A DNA stretch of 64,000 nucleotides from Agelas oroides (lineage: Eukaryota > Porifera > Demospongiae > Agelasida > Agelasidae): positions 9,215,127 to 9,279,126 of the forward strand of contig OX422185.1 in NCBI GenBank assembly GCA_949130485.1, read 5' to 3'. Shown here in pieces: positions 45,301-56,993 of the stretch. The position numbers and the translations under genes were made by a program. The number at the start of each line of letters is the position of its first letter. Position 1 is the stretch's first letter. The notes beneath the pieces were generated by a model, which was not told the origin of the DNA, did no database searches, and saw only the letters and a program-made list of their open reading frames with translations.

Positions 45301-45504
45301 GGAGACAATCTGTCTTTTTAGTCGTATGTCCACTGACCAGGAGGCTTCTTCATTTGACGTCACTGCACCCAGAAAACCTGCTTGGTCTCTGTTCTCCTCT
45401 GGAGCAGCGGAGACAGTTGCAACTGTTTTCGAAAAACACTGAGCCCTGAAGTGCCATGGCCTTTCTTCTTGCACCGACGGCAAGTTACTCCCAGCGCTGG
45501 ACAC
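42360..45504 (-). mobile_element. pol region of the Gypsy element
   Basis: On the minus strand, from high to low coordinates: aspartic protease (DTGAEVTAINE), reverse transcriptase (RICVDLKPLN...; catalytic strand CLVDDVLVFGS), RNase H (SADASSFGLGAVL; SDHKPL), H2C2 zinc finger (HEGHQGVERC...CREC), integrase core (VASDLFELKGEHYLLVVDYF; RTDNDAHYAAKEF) and the integrase C-terminal region. The parts identify the family; the region is broken. Confidence 0.85.
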
Positions 45505-46014
45505 CTATCTCCAGGATGGTGTTTGTTACGACCACACCTCGTAATTTGTTGGCTCCTCCTCTGTTGTGATGCGATCTGTTATCGACCGACGAAGCCCCAC
45601 CGGTCCCGCCTTGTTTCCACTTTGAAGTTCTGGGACCGTTGCCGCGCCGAAGCCGGTTTAGTGCAGCTTCTTTACCGCTCCCGACGGTGCTCTTTCGCCG
45701 CGGCCTTCTGCCGGATCATCGTTTTCGCTTTCTCCAGGGTAAGTTCGGGGTCTGTCTGCAGCTTCTCGGACAAGGTAAGATCCTGTATGCCGACCACCAG
45801 TCGGTCGCGCAGCATTTCCTCCTTCAGCCCGCCGTACTCACAAAAATCGATCAATTCATAGAGTTCGGTAATGTACTGCTCAGCGGACTCGCCCTCTCGC
45901 TGAGACCGGCGGTTAAACTTGGCCCTTTCAAAAATAATGTTCCGTCTTACTTTAAAGTACGCGTCGAACTTTCCCACTACGGCGTCGTACCTTTTCCGGT
46001 CCTCTGCGCTGATG
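45505..46014 (-). mobile_element. gag region of the Gypsy element, part downstream of the LINE
   Basis: Encodes a retrotransposon gag-like segment (FDAYFKVRRNIIFERAKFNR, YITELYELIDFC) and then cysteine/histidine remains of a nucleocapsid-like zinc knuckle. The other part of gag is on the far side of the inserted LINE. Confidence 0.75.
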
Positions 46015-46121
46015 AATGAATGAATGAAATATTTTATTAGAGTGACACGCGAGATGCCCGGCCTGATTAGGCCTATGAGTCACTACAAACGGATACAAAA
46101 TAATGGTTAAGTATACAGATA

Positions 46122-49100
46122 TTACAGATTTAAAAGCTGGATTCTAGTTTTATACAGGTTATACAAATGTTTCCCAATTATTCTACAATGATTATTTGCA
46201 CTAAGGATGTACTTAAATTTATCAATAAGGGTAAGGGAGGTAAAAGAGTTATGTAAGTCGGATAGGCAACTGAAAAAGGTAGAACGTAAATGATCTAAAG
46301 CTGGACACAACATAACAAAATGAAATTCAGTTTAACAGTGTCTGATGAACACAATCTGCAGGTCCGGAGATGGTATGGTGTTTTTGGTGTCCTATATTGG
46401 CCTGTCTCAATGTGAAGTGGGAGACAACCCCCCCGGAGGGCAGCCATGACCCACCGGTGACCCCTGCACAGAATACCACTAATGTAGCACTCTGGCCTAG
46501 GTTGTTGTTTTATAACTCTATAGTTATGTAGCCTACCCCCTGAGTCTGTACAGTAGGTGTTATGGTCCCAGATTCGCATTCTCCATTTGTGGTTTGCTTT
46601 ATCAGTTAATTTAGTGATGACTATGGTTTGAAATTCCTTAGGAGACAAGCTAGTTACATTATTTGGATTTAAGTGTCCTAGGTTGATCTGAGTGAGCAAT
46701 TTATTTGCATGAAAACACCAGGTAGGTTTGCCCTTATTGGCTAGTTCTAGTGACCATTTAAAAATCTTTTTAGTAAGACGACTATCGTCCATAGTAGCAA
46801 GACGGAACCAGAGTTTGAGCATCTCAAACTGGTGTCTACACCAGACTGGCATCCATCCTGAGTCACCTTCTAGTAGATCTACTGGGCAGTTTTTACCCAC
46901 ACCCAAAATATGTCTAATTGCCTTGTTCTGAATGGTTTGTAACTTGGGGAAGGTTCTGTAACCCCAGACACCAGCCCCATAGTCCATTCTAGGTATTACT
47001 AGTGAGTCATAAAGTGAGCTGAATGCTTCAAAGGGAAAATTACCAAATTGTTTTGATTTAGCTATAAGAAGGCCCAAAGCTTTTCTGGCAGATTCACTAA
47101 GTGCATTAACACAGTTTTGGTAATCTAAGTGTTCATCAAGCCAAACACCAAGGTATTTATATGAAGGCACAACTTCTAATTCTGAGGGGCCACATTTAAA
47201 ATTGAACGAGGTCCTAGGCTGGGATTTATGTCTAAAATGGACAATTTTTGTTTTGCTGGTGTTAATGTGAAGTCGCCAGGATTCACACCAGGTGTGTAGT
47301 GTACTAAGCATACACTGCAGATCTTCCTCTGTTTCCGCCATTATAGCAATGTCATCAGCAAACATCAGGAGAGCTAAGAGAATTTCACCACATTTTACTC
47401 CTAAGTTAAGCTGCTTTATTTCTTCAATTAGACCATTGATGAAGAGATTGAATAATGTAGGGGAAAGCAGACATCCTTGTTTAACTCCAGATGTTACAGG
47501 GAATGGTTCAGTGACGGTATCATTGACTCTAACACAGTACTCAGTATCTCTGTACAGGCATTTTATAAGATCTAGGAATTTCCCACTAATTCCATAGTGA
47601 CCTAATCTGTGCCATAGGAGGTCTCTATCTACACTGTCGAAAGCTTTTTTGAGGTCTACAAAGGCAACAAATGTTGGTGACTTGTTCAATTTTCTAGTGC
47701 TAATAATACTACAGATTACAAAAAGATGGTCCAGACATGAGCGGTTGGGCCTAAAACTATTTTGTTCATCTGATAGAATGCAGTTTGTCTCTGACCAGTC
47801 AGAGAGTCTAGCATTGAGAACTTTGCAAAAGACTTTCAGGACAACACTCTGGAGTGCAATACCACGGTAGTTAATGGGGTTTCTAGGGTCTGTGGTGTTG
47901 GGTTTCAAGATGGGGTGGATTAGTGCAGAGCACCAATCTGAGGGTACTAGGGCTGAGTCAAAGCAAACTGAGAATAATCTATGTAACAGAGGGGTCAGGG
48001 CAGGGTGATTTAGGTATGAACCTTGAATCTTATCAAGCCCGGGAGCTTTACCGAGGTTGAGTCTGGCAATAGCTAGTTCTACTTCATCAATTGAAATGGG
48101 GAGATTGAGTTCCTGGCAGTTGGATGAATTAGCAGGCATATGTGTTGAGCTAAGAAGGCTGTAAATTGTACTGGGAACAGAAAGGGAGCTTTGGTTGTAC
48201 AGAGAATCAAAGTAACTTTTCCAAACCTGTAACAAAGCACTAGGTTCAGACAACACCTCACCCTCAGCATTGATGACTTGGATGGGGATTGTTTTCCTTT
48301 CAGCGTGTATACCTATTAGTTTGAAATTTCTCCAGAAGCTTTTGGAGTCGTGCTTGCATTGATGGAGCAATTCAATTTGTTTATGTGTTCTGTGATCTGC
48401 CTTGGCTTTCTTTATCGCTTTGTCGAAGGTTTTCTGGGAAGATTGATAGGCCAGTTTTAGTTGGGAGTTATCCTTTTGCTTTAACCATGCTCTTTGTTTA
48501 AGGCGTAAACTTTGTTTGAGGAGATTAAGTCTAGGGTTCCACCAAGGGTGGCAGCACTTTTTATGCTTGGAGGGATTTGAAGGGATCAATTCAGAGAATA
48601 TCAGGTCACAAGTGTCTTTATAGCATGTTTGTAGGGAAAGGGGGGTGGTGTTATCGATTATATCCTGTATTCTGCTAAGTGCTAGATCGGACTGCATGTA
48701 ATTTTGTGGGATTTTAAACTTGCACTTTGGGTTTGGGGAGTATGGGTTTTGAGATCGGTTAAAGGTGGCCTGAGAATCTAACTTAATGGACCATAGGAGG
48801 ATAGAGTGGTCTGGGAGGTTACAATCAACTGGGATGTGGAATCTGTGAGAAACGTCAAGAGGTGATACAACTGAGAATGGCCCAATAAGGTTCCATTGTT
48901 CAATGGGGATGAGACAGTAGTCAACAACTGAGAAACCATTTGTGCTAATGAATGTAAAAGAATCATTGTTACTGGATCCTCTACCATTGAGGACAATCAT
49001 TCCTACATCTCTGACAAACTCAATGAGTTCTTTACCATGGGTATTAGGGGGAGCTGTGTCTAGAGTTACTCTCTTTGGTACAGAGTCAGCAACTGCTTCT

Positions 49101-49699
49101 AGATCAATATCCGCTAGAGAGCCTATGCGGGCATTGAAGTCACCACAAATGCATAACAGACCTGTGTCTTGGTATTTTGAAACTTGTAGCCTTAGGTTGC
49201 TGAAAAACTCAAGTGAGATGTCACCTCTTGATGAATTACTGGGAGGTAAATAGCAGACACATAGAGAGATAGAGTGTTGGGAGGCTTGGTCTAGTAGTAG
49301 AGCCCATAGAATACCTTCTGATTTATTATCTAAGACACTTACGGTAAACTTATGAAAGACTGTATCCTTCACCAAAAGCCCCACCCCCCCTGAGCCACGA
49401 ATTGCTCTTTTGGATATTTGTTTACGGTTATTGCCTAACCAAGTATAGCCTTCTAGATGTATTTCATTATTCTCTCGTAAGAATGTTTCACAGATACCTA
49501 TTAAGTCTAGATCCAGAGAATGTATTACTCTACTTCTAAATTGACTGTCTAAAGGCCAACCCCTAGTATTCCAGCAACCAAGCTTTAATGGGCAGTGCGA
49601 ATCTGAGACCAAAGACCTAGGTTTTAGCGTTGGTAATTCAAATGTGGTAGGGGACTGTAGGTAAAAGGGTGTGGTCTTATCTGGACAGGGGGACACCAT
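46122..49699 (-). CDS. LINE ORF2: AP-endonuclease and reverse transcriptase
   Basis: About 1,130 codons plus a 60-codon tail. The N-terminus is an APE-type endonuclease (LKLGCWNTRGW, LDLIGICETFL, ICGDFNARIG, VVDYCLIP, LPDHSILLW), which nicks target DNA for target-primed reverse transcription. The RT follows: GKAPGLDKIQGSYLN, NPINYRGIALQSVVLKVFCK, FVALKK-type FVDLKKAFDSVDRDLLW, TSGVKQGCLLSPTLFNLFIN, MFADDIAIM and SYKYLGVWLDEHLDY. The catalytic FADD is intact. A C-terminal cysteine motif (CRLCSSD...) ends at a frame change near 46325, where one A is missing from an A run; the next frame continues FHFVMLCPALDHLR to a stop at 46122. Clade not settled; CR1, I or L1-like are possible. Confidence 0.9.
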
Positions 49700-50640
49700 T
49701 GGATCATACCTGTTTGAATAGGTGGCCTCCGGGGGAGATGTTCCGGAAAAGGGAGACCTTGCTGGTAGTTGTCAGGACTGGACTTTGGGCTTGCAGGACA
49801 TTGTAGCTTCCACCATTTTGGCATCTTCTTCCAGTTATTTTCTAGGTAGGCAATGTCTTGTTCTTCCCCAAGAATCACAAATCTCCAAGCTCCTCGCCTA
49901 TGTGGAGTGCTTTTGGAGGTCCGTCTTTCAATTTGAAGATTGTTGCAGCCTATTTGTCTAATGGCTTGGGACACCTCAAGCTCAGTGGTCGATCTATGTG
50001 TTCCCCACATGCATGGTGACTACCCTAGGATGTTTGAGGGGAGAGCGAGCTGTAGGAAGTTTTTCTTTCACTGGGGTGGATGGGGGTACCGGTATATGTT
50101 GAGGATCCTTGAGAGGGGGTTGCAATTGAGTAGAGGTGATGTCTGTGGTGACTGGGGGGTTGAGAGGAACAGCGCTTGCATAACTTCCCTCTTTGTTGTG
50201 AGGATTTGATGCTGTAGAGTTGGAGCAGGGAGAAGTGGTATTGGCTGCCGGTTCTAGAGATGGGGCATTTGAAAGAGCCATCACGGTGTTGTACAGGATT
50301 TTCAGCTGATTTTTCATTTGTGTCTTCATGTCCATGAGTTCTTGTCGAAGCTGAGAGAGTTCAAATGCACAAGTGCATGAACAGGTGTTGGCAGAGACAA
50401 CAGTTTGGGAGGACTGGTATGTTAGAGTAGGGTCAGATTGTGTTGATACATCACACTTGCACCGATGACAGAAGAATGCCGATTTAGCAGCAGCGTCAGG
50501 GGAGGAGAAAGTGCAGGAAATGTGTTCCCAAGCAGCACACCTCAAACACTGCACCATAGGATAACCATTATCTACAGTGGTCCCACAACGGCAATCAACA
50601 ACATCTGTGGAGGTCTTGGTCTTCCTTGCTGGCATTTTTA
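49624..50640 (-). CDS. LINE ORF1: PHD finger, coiled segment and RRM-like domain
   Basis: The likely start is MPARKTKTSTDVVDC near 50634. A PHD finger (CRCG...CLRC...WEHISC...CHRC) is followed by a short helical stretch (LSQLRQELMDMKTQMKNQLK), a proline/serine-rich linker, and an RRM-like domain (TELEVSQAIRQI...GAWRFVILGEEQDIAYLE... WKKMPKWWKLQCP), known from ORF1 RNA-binding proteins. The frame changes once near 50015, where two bases appear to be missing. The end overlaps the start of ORF2 by about 75 bp, as in many LINEs. It probably binds the LINE RNA. Confidence 0.75.
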
Positions 50641-50699
50641 CAGAAAACAGCACAGATTGGAATGGGGACAATGTCTTAGAAACAAATGTATAAAATGTA

Positions 50700-51404
50700 G
50701 TCAAATAAAAATGGGGTTCAAATAAAAATAAAAGGCCGGAAAAAAAGGAGATTTTTACAAAGTTTTAGGGACGCACACACACCAATGTGGAACAGGTAAG
50801 ACAGACAGGGATCACAAACAGATAATAAAAGGGGGTCACAATAACTACTTACTTAAAACAGGGTAAAAGGAGGGGTTGAGGAGGGATGTAGTCTCTCCAC
50901 AGTATTGGGAGGACAGAAAACCTAGCTAGCTAATATTAAACTGGTAAGGAGAGTCCGGTGGGTCTGTAAATAGCTCACAGTAGTGGAGCGATTACAGATA
51001 GCGCTTCACAAGGGAGAGGGAGGGGCTCGTTGCTGTATACTGTCCTCGCGCTCAGTTGACGAACGACGAACTTCACACCTAATTTTCTGGTAAGTAGTTA
51101 ACTTGTTTTGTAGTTGTAGGTTGTCCTGTGTTACGATATCTTCACTTGCACTTCACTTCCACTGCAGCGATTGTATAGGGTTCTTGGTCTGGGTGATGAC
51201 GATTAATAGTGACGATCTGTCGGGCGAGGTGCGAAAATACTTCAACTGCGGCTAGAGATAGTGTATCCACTGGTTGCGCCAAGGGAGCTGCATTCAATGA
51301 CACATAGGGCAAATAGATAACGGCAGGGATACGGCGAGAATATTCGTGAAAGACGAGAGCGCAAAAAAATCGAACTTCTATATATAGTAGCAAATGGTTT
51401 GAGC
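50700..51404 (-). other. LINE 5' leader
   Basis: The region upstream of ORF1 to the LINE 5' boundary; an 83-codon frame at 51142-51393 has no recognised domain. LINE internal promoters normally lie here. Confidence 0.5.
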
Positions 51405-51410
51405 CTGATG

Positions 51411-51620
51411 TGAGTTGAGGCTAGAACGCTGTCTGCCTCTTCGCCCATACAGTAGAGCAGCGTATCTACTTGTCGAGGGTCTGCCTCAGCATCGAGACCG
51501 GAGGCGCTCCGATACTGTTCAAAGCGCTTCTTCCATTTGGGCCACTCGTCCGGTTTGGAGAAATCGAACTGTCCCGGAGGTTTCAGATGTATGCCAGCCA
51601 TGGCATCCCACCGCTGCCAC
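51411..51620 (-). mobile_element. gag region of the Gypsy element, part upstream of the LINE
   Basis: The minus strand begins gag with MAGIHLKPPGQFDFSKPDEW, a common Gypsy gag start, close behind the LTR. The LINE lies immediately downstream. Confidence 0.75.
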
Positions 51621-51786
51621 CATGTAACAGTATTTACTGTCTAGTTCGTGGCTGGCTGATATATTCTCAATATAAGTTCGACAGACAGACTTACAGACTT
51701 TACAGACTCTGAGAAATGCATGAACATAGTCATTTATATAGGCTAGTACATTCCAATGACGTAACAATCACAATGAATAATCTTAC

Positions 51787-52645
51787 TAGGGATACACATT
51801 GTGCAAATGGACCTCGCTCCGCGAACGTCCGCGTTTGCTCTCGTATTTCCCAAGTATAGTTTCTACGTTCCCAATCCACGTATCCTGGGAACCAGACCAG
51901 TCTTACCATGTAAAAATGGCTGCTGTTGTAAGCTTGAGTTGGTAGAACAAAGAGCGTGTTTGTCTTATGGTACAGTCGCTATTTGTCTGCCGTGGGTTGC
52001 TCACAGGTGGAACTGTCATACCAGTAAGTTTGGTAGCTGTTGTGCCTACCGTTCTGGAGAAATCCTTGTTTTGCGGATATCTCACTCCTGCATCTGTTTC
52101 CCTTAGGCTACCGACACAGTTCGCTCACAGTTGTTTAGTAACAGCTAGAGCTTTCATGCCTGCCAGTCTGATAGTGATCCCGTAGACCATTGTTGAGATA
52201 TCGAAGTTTTTAGGCCAACTTCCGGTTGACGACGACGACGACGACGACGACGTCAATTGAACGACGACGACGTCAATTGAACCCGGGTACGGTATAGAGC
52301 GGCTGCGTGTGACGTCACAGGGGGCGTGGCTTCCCTTAATTTTGATGCTACAGAGCTGCAAATTTTTAAAGATAATCTTGGAAGCCCAAGTAACCCAAAT
52401 CTGCAGTATGGACATTTTGAGACTTACCATTGATTTATAAAAATGTCCAAAGTTTGGTCCTTAAGTATGGAGTACTATGGCGCATGGCAAGAAGTCAACC
52501 ATAAGGTCCAAGACTTTTATCTTTCAGATTTGGGTAATTTAGGCTACTAAAATTGACATAAAAAATTGGCATCTCCATAGCAACTGGAATAATTTTAGGC
52601 CACACCCCTTGCAGCCGCTCTATAGCCTCGCTTCGCTCGGAACAA
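51787..52645. mobile_element. Composite dispersed repeat inside the 5' LTR
   Basis: 51787-51925 is an inverted copy of 40060-40205, and 51925-52290 plus 52625-52640 an inverted copy of 29200-29640 with its (GAC)n tract. One end reads TTCCGAGCGAAGCGAGGC in reverse complement. The shared architecture shows the pieces at 29.2, 40.1 and 51.8 kb belong to one repeat family; here it is most complete. Confidence 0.7.
52295..52622. mobile_element. MITE (TAGAGCGGCTGC ends), TA target, inside the composite repeat
   Basis: Ends TAGAGCGGCTGC / GCAGCCGCTCTA with TA on both sides. The related repeat at 29200 has an uninterrupted CGAGGCTATACCCGGG at the same place, which defines the empty site. 328 bp, non-coding. 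Confidence 0.8.
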
Positions 52646-52685
52646 CACACACAACCATACAAAGTCTCAGTCTCACTACAGATGT

Positions 52686-53909
52686 GAATGGTAAAGGGCA
52701 AACCTGTGCATGTACAAATCCCTTCTGCAATTATAGAGATGAGTTCTTTGAGGTGTAGAAGGTATGTTTGGCAGTCCTGTCATTAGCTTCATTCCCAGGC
52801 CCAAAAAGCAAATCCTCATTTAGTAACCACCTAGTACTATCAAAGACATCCGTTCAAGTGGATCCACGTTTGCAAACATCAAGAAGGGATATAGCCCAAA
52901 GTTGCTTTCCCCATCCACTTGTGCTCTCGTACCTCCCTTCCTCCAGGTGGCGTTGACATTTGCATGACCTCCCTCTACTAAAGGTTTGTGCCTAACCACT
53001 CCCCGCCTGATCACTGTGCAGTTTAATGTGGTGGGTGCATTTCTGACATAAACCAACACAATTGATGGCTGAAAATACACACAGGATTGACCTCAAATCA
53101 GCAATGAATAATAACTATTAGTTGGTCTTATGTCACAAATTTTTTAATGTTAAGTAAGGATGGCTGAGTTACACAAAGTATAGCTAAATCCAATGGTGGG
53201 TTAGATAGAGATGTACAACAATTCAAGCAGGCTGTGATAAGAACCTTCTTGCAGCAGACATATAGTTATTAGTATTGGGGCAGTCAATCAATGAAGTAGA
53301 TAGCTGTATACAAAGATTGGTTTCTACAGCAGATAGCATCACTGTTTTAGTGGTATGTTAACTTTAACCCAGGGTGTGTCTCAAATTTAGGAGCTATAAT
53401 ACAGATGAATAATTACTTAGCCACAGTTTCATGATCACAGAACTTACTCATGGTCACACCACCAGTCCCAGGAATCTTGCATGTATAATGTAGCTTGAAC
53501 CAGATATTGGCATGCATTAAAACGCTTATAAGGTGCTATTAAAAGGATAAACTGTTGGCTCATTTCTATAGGAGGTGAAACATTATTTCATTAGCAACAC
53601 TGCTCTTTACCCTTATAAAAGTAAAGTTACAATGCTAAGTCTGCCAAGAAAACCTGTATTGTGACATGCAGCTGCAGTCAAGTGATTACTGTGTCCTTTT
53701 GTCAATGACTGTCCTTATGCACACACCTAGCTATAGTCTTAATGTCGTTGAACACAGCCATTATTGAACACAGCCATTATTGAACACAGCTAGAATTATA
53801 CTCTGTATATGTGAGGCAAAGCTTACATTAATCTGGCCTATCATAAACCTAGCCAATATAGAGCTACATGTTGATAGCTTCTACAGTGTTAAGAATAGCT
53901 GCAGCCACC
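52686..53909. other. Intergenic region upstream of the elongase gene
   Basis: No coding signal; three tandem copies of ATTGAACACAGCC at 53748-53795. Any elongase promoter would lie in its last part, but no motif can be assigned. Confidence 0.5.
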
Positions 53910-54990
53910 ATGCCCCTGCTACCTCTGCTTGATCAAATTGAGTCCAGGTTTGATATTCATCGGGCCAGTGATTGGATGGATGGAACAAAACTGTCAATTT
54001 ATGTTTCCTTACTTTATTTAATGTTGGTGGTTGCTGGCAGACAATGGATGCAGTCAAAGGCACCATTCAGTTTGCGAAAGATGCTGGTTATGTGGAACAC
54101 AGGGCTGGCGACTTTCAGCGTCTGTGGTACACTAACACTTGTGCCACCTCTTATCAGGTATGTGTTTGCTGGCACTAGCAGAATTGGTATAATTTTCAAA
54201 CAATCATATATAAATGAGCGTAATGCCAAAGTCTCAATAATGTGCTCCAAACTTGTTGCTCTAGCATGGTGCTTATTCGGTTCAGTGAAGGTATGTACGT
54301 AACAATGGGAGAAATGGAGAAAGATCAGAAGGACAAAGAGGGAGGAAGCATGGAATAAGAGAAGGGAGAACATGCTGGGAGTTAGCTACAGTTAAAAATC
54401 ATATGCAAGATTTTATGGATAGTTGGCTTCATTTTTGAGCTTTATTAGTCTACTTATATTAGACATGCAATGGTATTGACTCATTTGTGTACAGGAACCT
54501 GATTGTCAATCCAGTAGGAATAGCAAGCACTCTCTGCTACACGGAAGCATTGTATGTACCAAGATTGGCATGGTGGAGCTATGTCTTTGCCCTCTCAAAG
54601 CTCATTGAACTGGGGGACACAGCATTCATTGTATTGCGCAAAACACCACTCTCTTTCCTTCACTGCTACCATCACATTTCTGTCTTTGTGTTCACATGGT
54701 ATGGAATCCAAAGTGACAACCCAGCTGTATGCTACTGGTTTTGCTGCATGAACTACACCGTCCACTCTGTCATGTATGCCTATTATGCTTTCAAGGCCAG
54801 TGGAGTAAAGTTTCTCAGCAGAGTTTCGGCCATCATCACTCTACTACTTGCCTTTAAGCATCACAGTGACATGAAATGTGGGTTTCATAGTGACTTGCTT
54901 TATTTCAGGATGCTCATGTATGTATCATATGCACTGCTTTTTGTGAACTTCTTTTATAAGCGATACCTTAGGAAGACAAAGAAAGAGTAG
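53910..54990 (+). CDS. ELOVL family very-long-chain fatty acid elongase (ELOVL6-like)
   Basis: Condensing enzyme of the ER elongation cycle: adds a malonyl-CoA-derived two-carbon unit to acyl-CoA. Exon 1 is 53910-54157, starting MPLLPLLDQIESRFD; an upstream in-frame ATG at 53868 is less likely. The donor ATCAG|GTATGT leaves two bases that join phase-correct to exon 2 at 54495 (ACAG|G, giving R|NLIVN). The protein is about 247 residues, slightly short for the family, with several membrane spans (YVSLLYLMLVVAG, FSVCGTLTLVPPLI, FVFTWYG, MYVSYALLFVNFF). Hallmarks: KLIELGDTAFIVLRK, the histidine box HCYHH, MNYTVHSVMYAYYA and a C-terminal lysine-rich KTKKE ER-retrieval-like tail. The loop before the last span is shorter than usual (FKHHSDMKCGFHSD). 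The gene looks intact. Confidence 0.85.
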
Positions 54991-55520
54991 GGAGCAAGAG
55001 TGGGCAAGCCACTGAAGTGTCATTAATTATTACTACAACACTCAAAAGTGGAAATACCTAGTAGAGCTCACAGTCTGTTTTAGACCTCGTTTGAGGATCG
55101 ATGCTATCAAATGGAAGGAACATTGACATTTTGAGCTGATATCAGGGGCAGTCGAAGCTGGCTATAGTGCCAAGACAATCACAGTAGAGACTGGGCCAGA
55201 GGACTTCCCAATATAACCAATTAATTCATACATTGAATTTGCCAAAACGTACTCCATGGAGGATTCCCTAATTGAACTCTCAAAACTAGCCATTCTTGGC
55301 TCACATTCGATTTGGTGCACCATGCAGAAACTCCATAACCTCACAAAATACATAGACATACCTATATTTATACTTCCATAACTGAGTTTTCATTAGGAGG
55401 TCCATGGACCCAATGAATGGCAATCTGTATAATTACATCATTGCACACGTGACCAGCTCCCTAAGCTTTATACAGGTGTCTTCAGGTATATAAACCATAG
55501 CTACCGCCTGTTCAACTTCA
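54991..55520. other. Intergenic, nothing recognised
   Basis: No gene or repeat ends seen 3' of the elongase gene. Confidence 0.5.
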
Positions 55521-55741
55521 CTAGCTGCATAAGGCAACCTGAGAGGCAGCCGCCCTGATCATCTTACAACCACAGTACACTGAGAATGTGAGGGAGCATT
55601 ACAAATGCACTTCAAGTTGTAGTAAGGAACTCCCACGTAATGCAAGTGAGTAATTCCCTCACACACGTTCTGAGTGTTCTCAGTGTGTTGTGGTTGTAAG
55701 ATGAACTGGCAGCTGCTTCTCAGGTTGCCTTATGCAACTAG
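55521..55741. mobile_element. Palindromic MITE (TGCATAAGGCAACC ends)
   Basis: CTAGCTGCATAAGGCAACCT at left pairs with AGGTTGCCTTATGCAACTAG at right; inner arms also pair (CATCTTACAACCACA). CTAG at both edges may be a 4-bp target or part of the TIR. 221 bp, non-coding. Confidence 0.7.
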
Positions 55742-56100
55742 TCTCTTATACCAAAATAAAACCTCTCATAACCACTCTCTCTCAAGCTAGTCTGCAACCA
55801 CGGTAACCATGCATGCACTCTGTGGTTAAAACAACCAATTTGTTTGTGCAGTGATATATATATATACATGCAGGGTATAGAGATCTGAAAACAAGGGTAT
55901 GTATGTGTTAGGTCATTTGAAACAGTTTTGAGGTTATGGAGTGAAAAACCTGTAATCAAACCAAGAGCAGCTGGCTACAGCTACCAGTGGTCTACCAATG
56001 GGCTATATACAACAAACAGACATCTACCAGCCTCCACATTTCTCTACATCATGTACTGCAAAGATACTTCAGTCACATAGCTAGCAGGCACTCAGTAAAG
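55742..56100. other. Intergenic, nothing recognised
   Basis: Only a short (TA)n tract near 55855; no gene or repeat ends seen. Confidence 0.5.
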
Positions 56101-56357
56101 TAGTCTCATCCCCAGACCAACTTTTTCGTGCGCCCCAGACCAACTTTTTCGTGCACCCAAACGTTTTGCACACCTGTGCACTCACCAAAAAATAGGGTCT
56201 GGACACTTTCACTAGGAAAACTGGGGCCAGTTGACATAGGGCGGTCAGTTGATACACTTTATAATTAGGGCCCAGTTTTTCAGTCAACATGTCCAGATCC
56301 TATTTTTCGACAAGGCCACATGGTGCACACGAAAAAGTTAGTCTGGGGATGAGACTA
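56101..56357. mobile_element. TAGTCTC-family MITE, copy 1
   Basis: Ends TAGTCTCATCCCCAGACCAA / reverse complement (TTAGTCTGGGGATGAGACTA) pair over about 35 bp with ACTTTTTCGTG. Flanks CTCAGTAAAG and CTCAGCAAG suggest a decayed 9-10-bp duplication. 257 bp. Confidence 0.7.
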
Positions 56358-56990
56358 CTCAGCAAGTGCCAATACTGAGTCATAGTAATGTGTGTTACCA
56401 CTGTTGAACACAATCAGCCTGAATAGCACTTGCCACAGAAACACACATACAAATTCTAAATTGTAATCACACATCATCAATCAAACACTAGTTACAGCTA
56501 CTGTTCATTTCTGGGCCTCAGAGTGAGTGTTTGGGTGCTATCTCAGAGGTAGAGTTTGACAGGCTTGGGTAGAATCCAATAGAATCAGGTAGTGCCAAAT
56601 AGCAGAAGTCACTGCATCTATATCACCGGGAGACTATGGCCACACAAAGTTAATTTCCTGTTTCTGGTCCTACAAGTCACTTAAAAATGATCAGGCCACC
56701 AGGCTTCTTTTTTTTTTTTTTTTTTTTGGACAACAAAGTGGAAAGAAAAAGGTGTACAAACAGCAAAATGCATCATGGAGGGTGAGGTCTGGGCACAAGA
56801 CTGCAAAATGCAGACAATTGTGTATCTAAGGAGCCAAAATATAGAAGCTTGGATGGTGAAGCCACTGAGTGCAGGTTGTGTAAACACTGTGGTTGCATGC
56901 TGAATACTGATTACATCTGATTACGTACTGAGTCAAGTACCTCAGAGAAAATTGACCTGCATGCAGACCAGAAACAGGAAATCTTTGTGT
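56358..56990. other. Intergenic, nothing recognised
   Basis: A (T)22 tract at 56708-56729 is the only notable feature. Confidence 0.5.
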
Positions 56991-56993
56991 GGC

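Larger units (their letters stand above)
46015..51404 (-). mobile_element. Nearly full-length 5.4-kb LINE inserted in the Gypsy gag region
   Basis: Bounded by a 6-bp duplication CTGATG (46009-46014, 51405-51410). The 3' end has a short (TTCA)n tail, as in many CR1/I/L1-like LINEs. It carries a GC-rich 5' leader, ORF1 (PHD finger, RRM-like domain) and ORF2 (endonuclease, reverse transcriptase). Each ORF appears to have one small frame change; otherwise the element looks complete, and it is clearly younger than its host element. Confidence 0.85.
41867..52680 (-). mobile_element. Fossil Gypsy (Metaviridae-like) LTR retrotransposon with nested insertions
   Basis: A 5-bp duplication GATGT (41862-41866, 52681-52685) brackets TG...CA-type LTRs in minus orientation. 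Parts in order on the minus strand: 5' LTR, a short leader, gag (interrupted by a LINE), an aspartic protease with DTGAE, a reverse transcriptase, an RNase H, a zinc-binding integrase with a C-terminal region, a purine-rich tract and the 3' LTR. The domain order (integrase after RNase H) identifies Gypsy. No envelope was seen. The element is broken, with about three or four breaks besides the insertions. LTRs still match well outside the insertions, so it is of moderate age and older than the nested LINE and MITEs. Confidence 0.85.
51623..52680 (-). repeat. 5' LTR of the Gypsy element, split by a composite repeat
   Basis: LTR sequence at 51623-51786 and again at 52646-52680 (AACCATACAAAGTCTCAGTC...) matches the 3' LTR; the intervening 0.86 kb is foreign. 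Outside the insertions the two LTRs differ by few bases. Confidence 0.8.

Noticed and set aside
54158-54302. Continuation of elongase exon 1 to 54302
   Set aside because: The frame stays open, but a consensus donor at 54157/54158 joins in phase to exon 2, and the extra residues do not fit the family.
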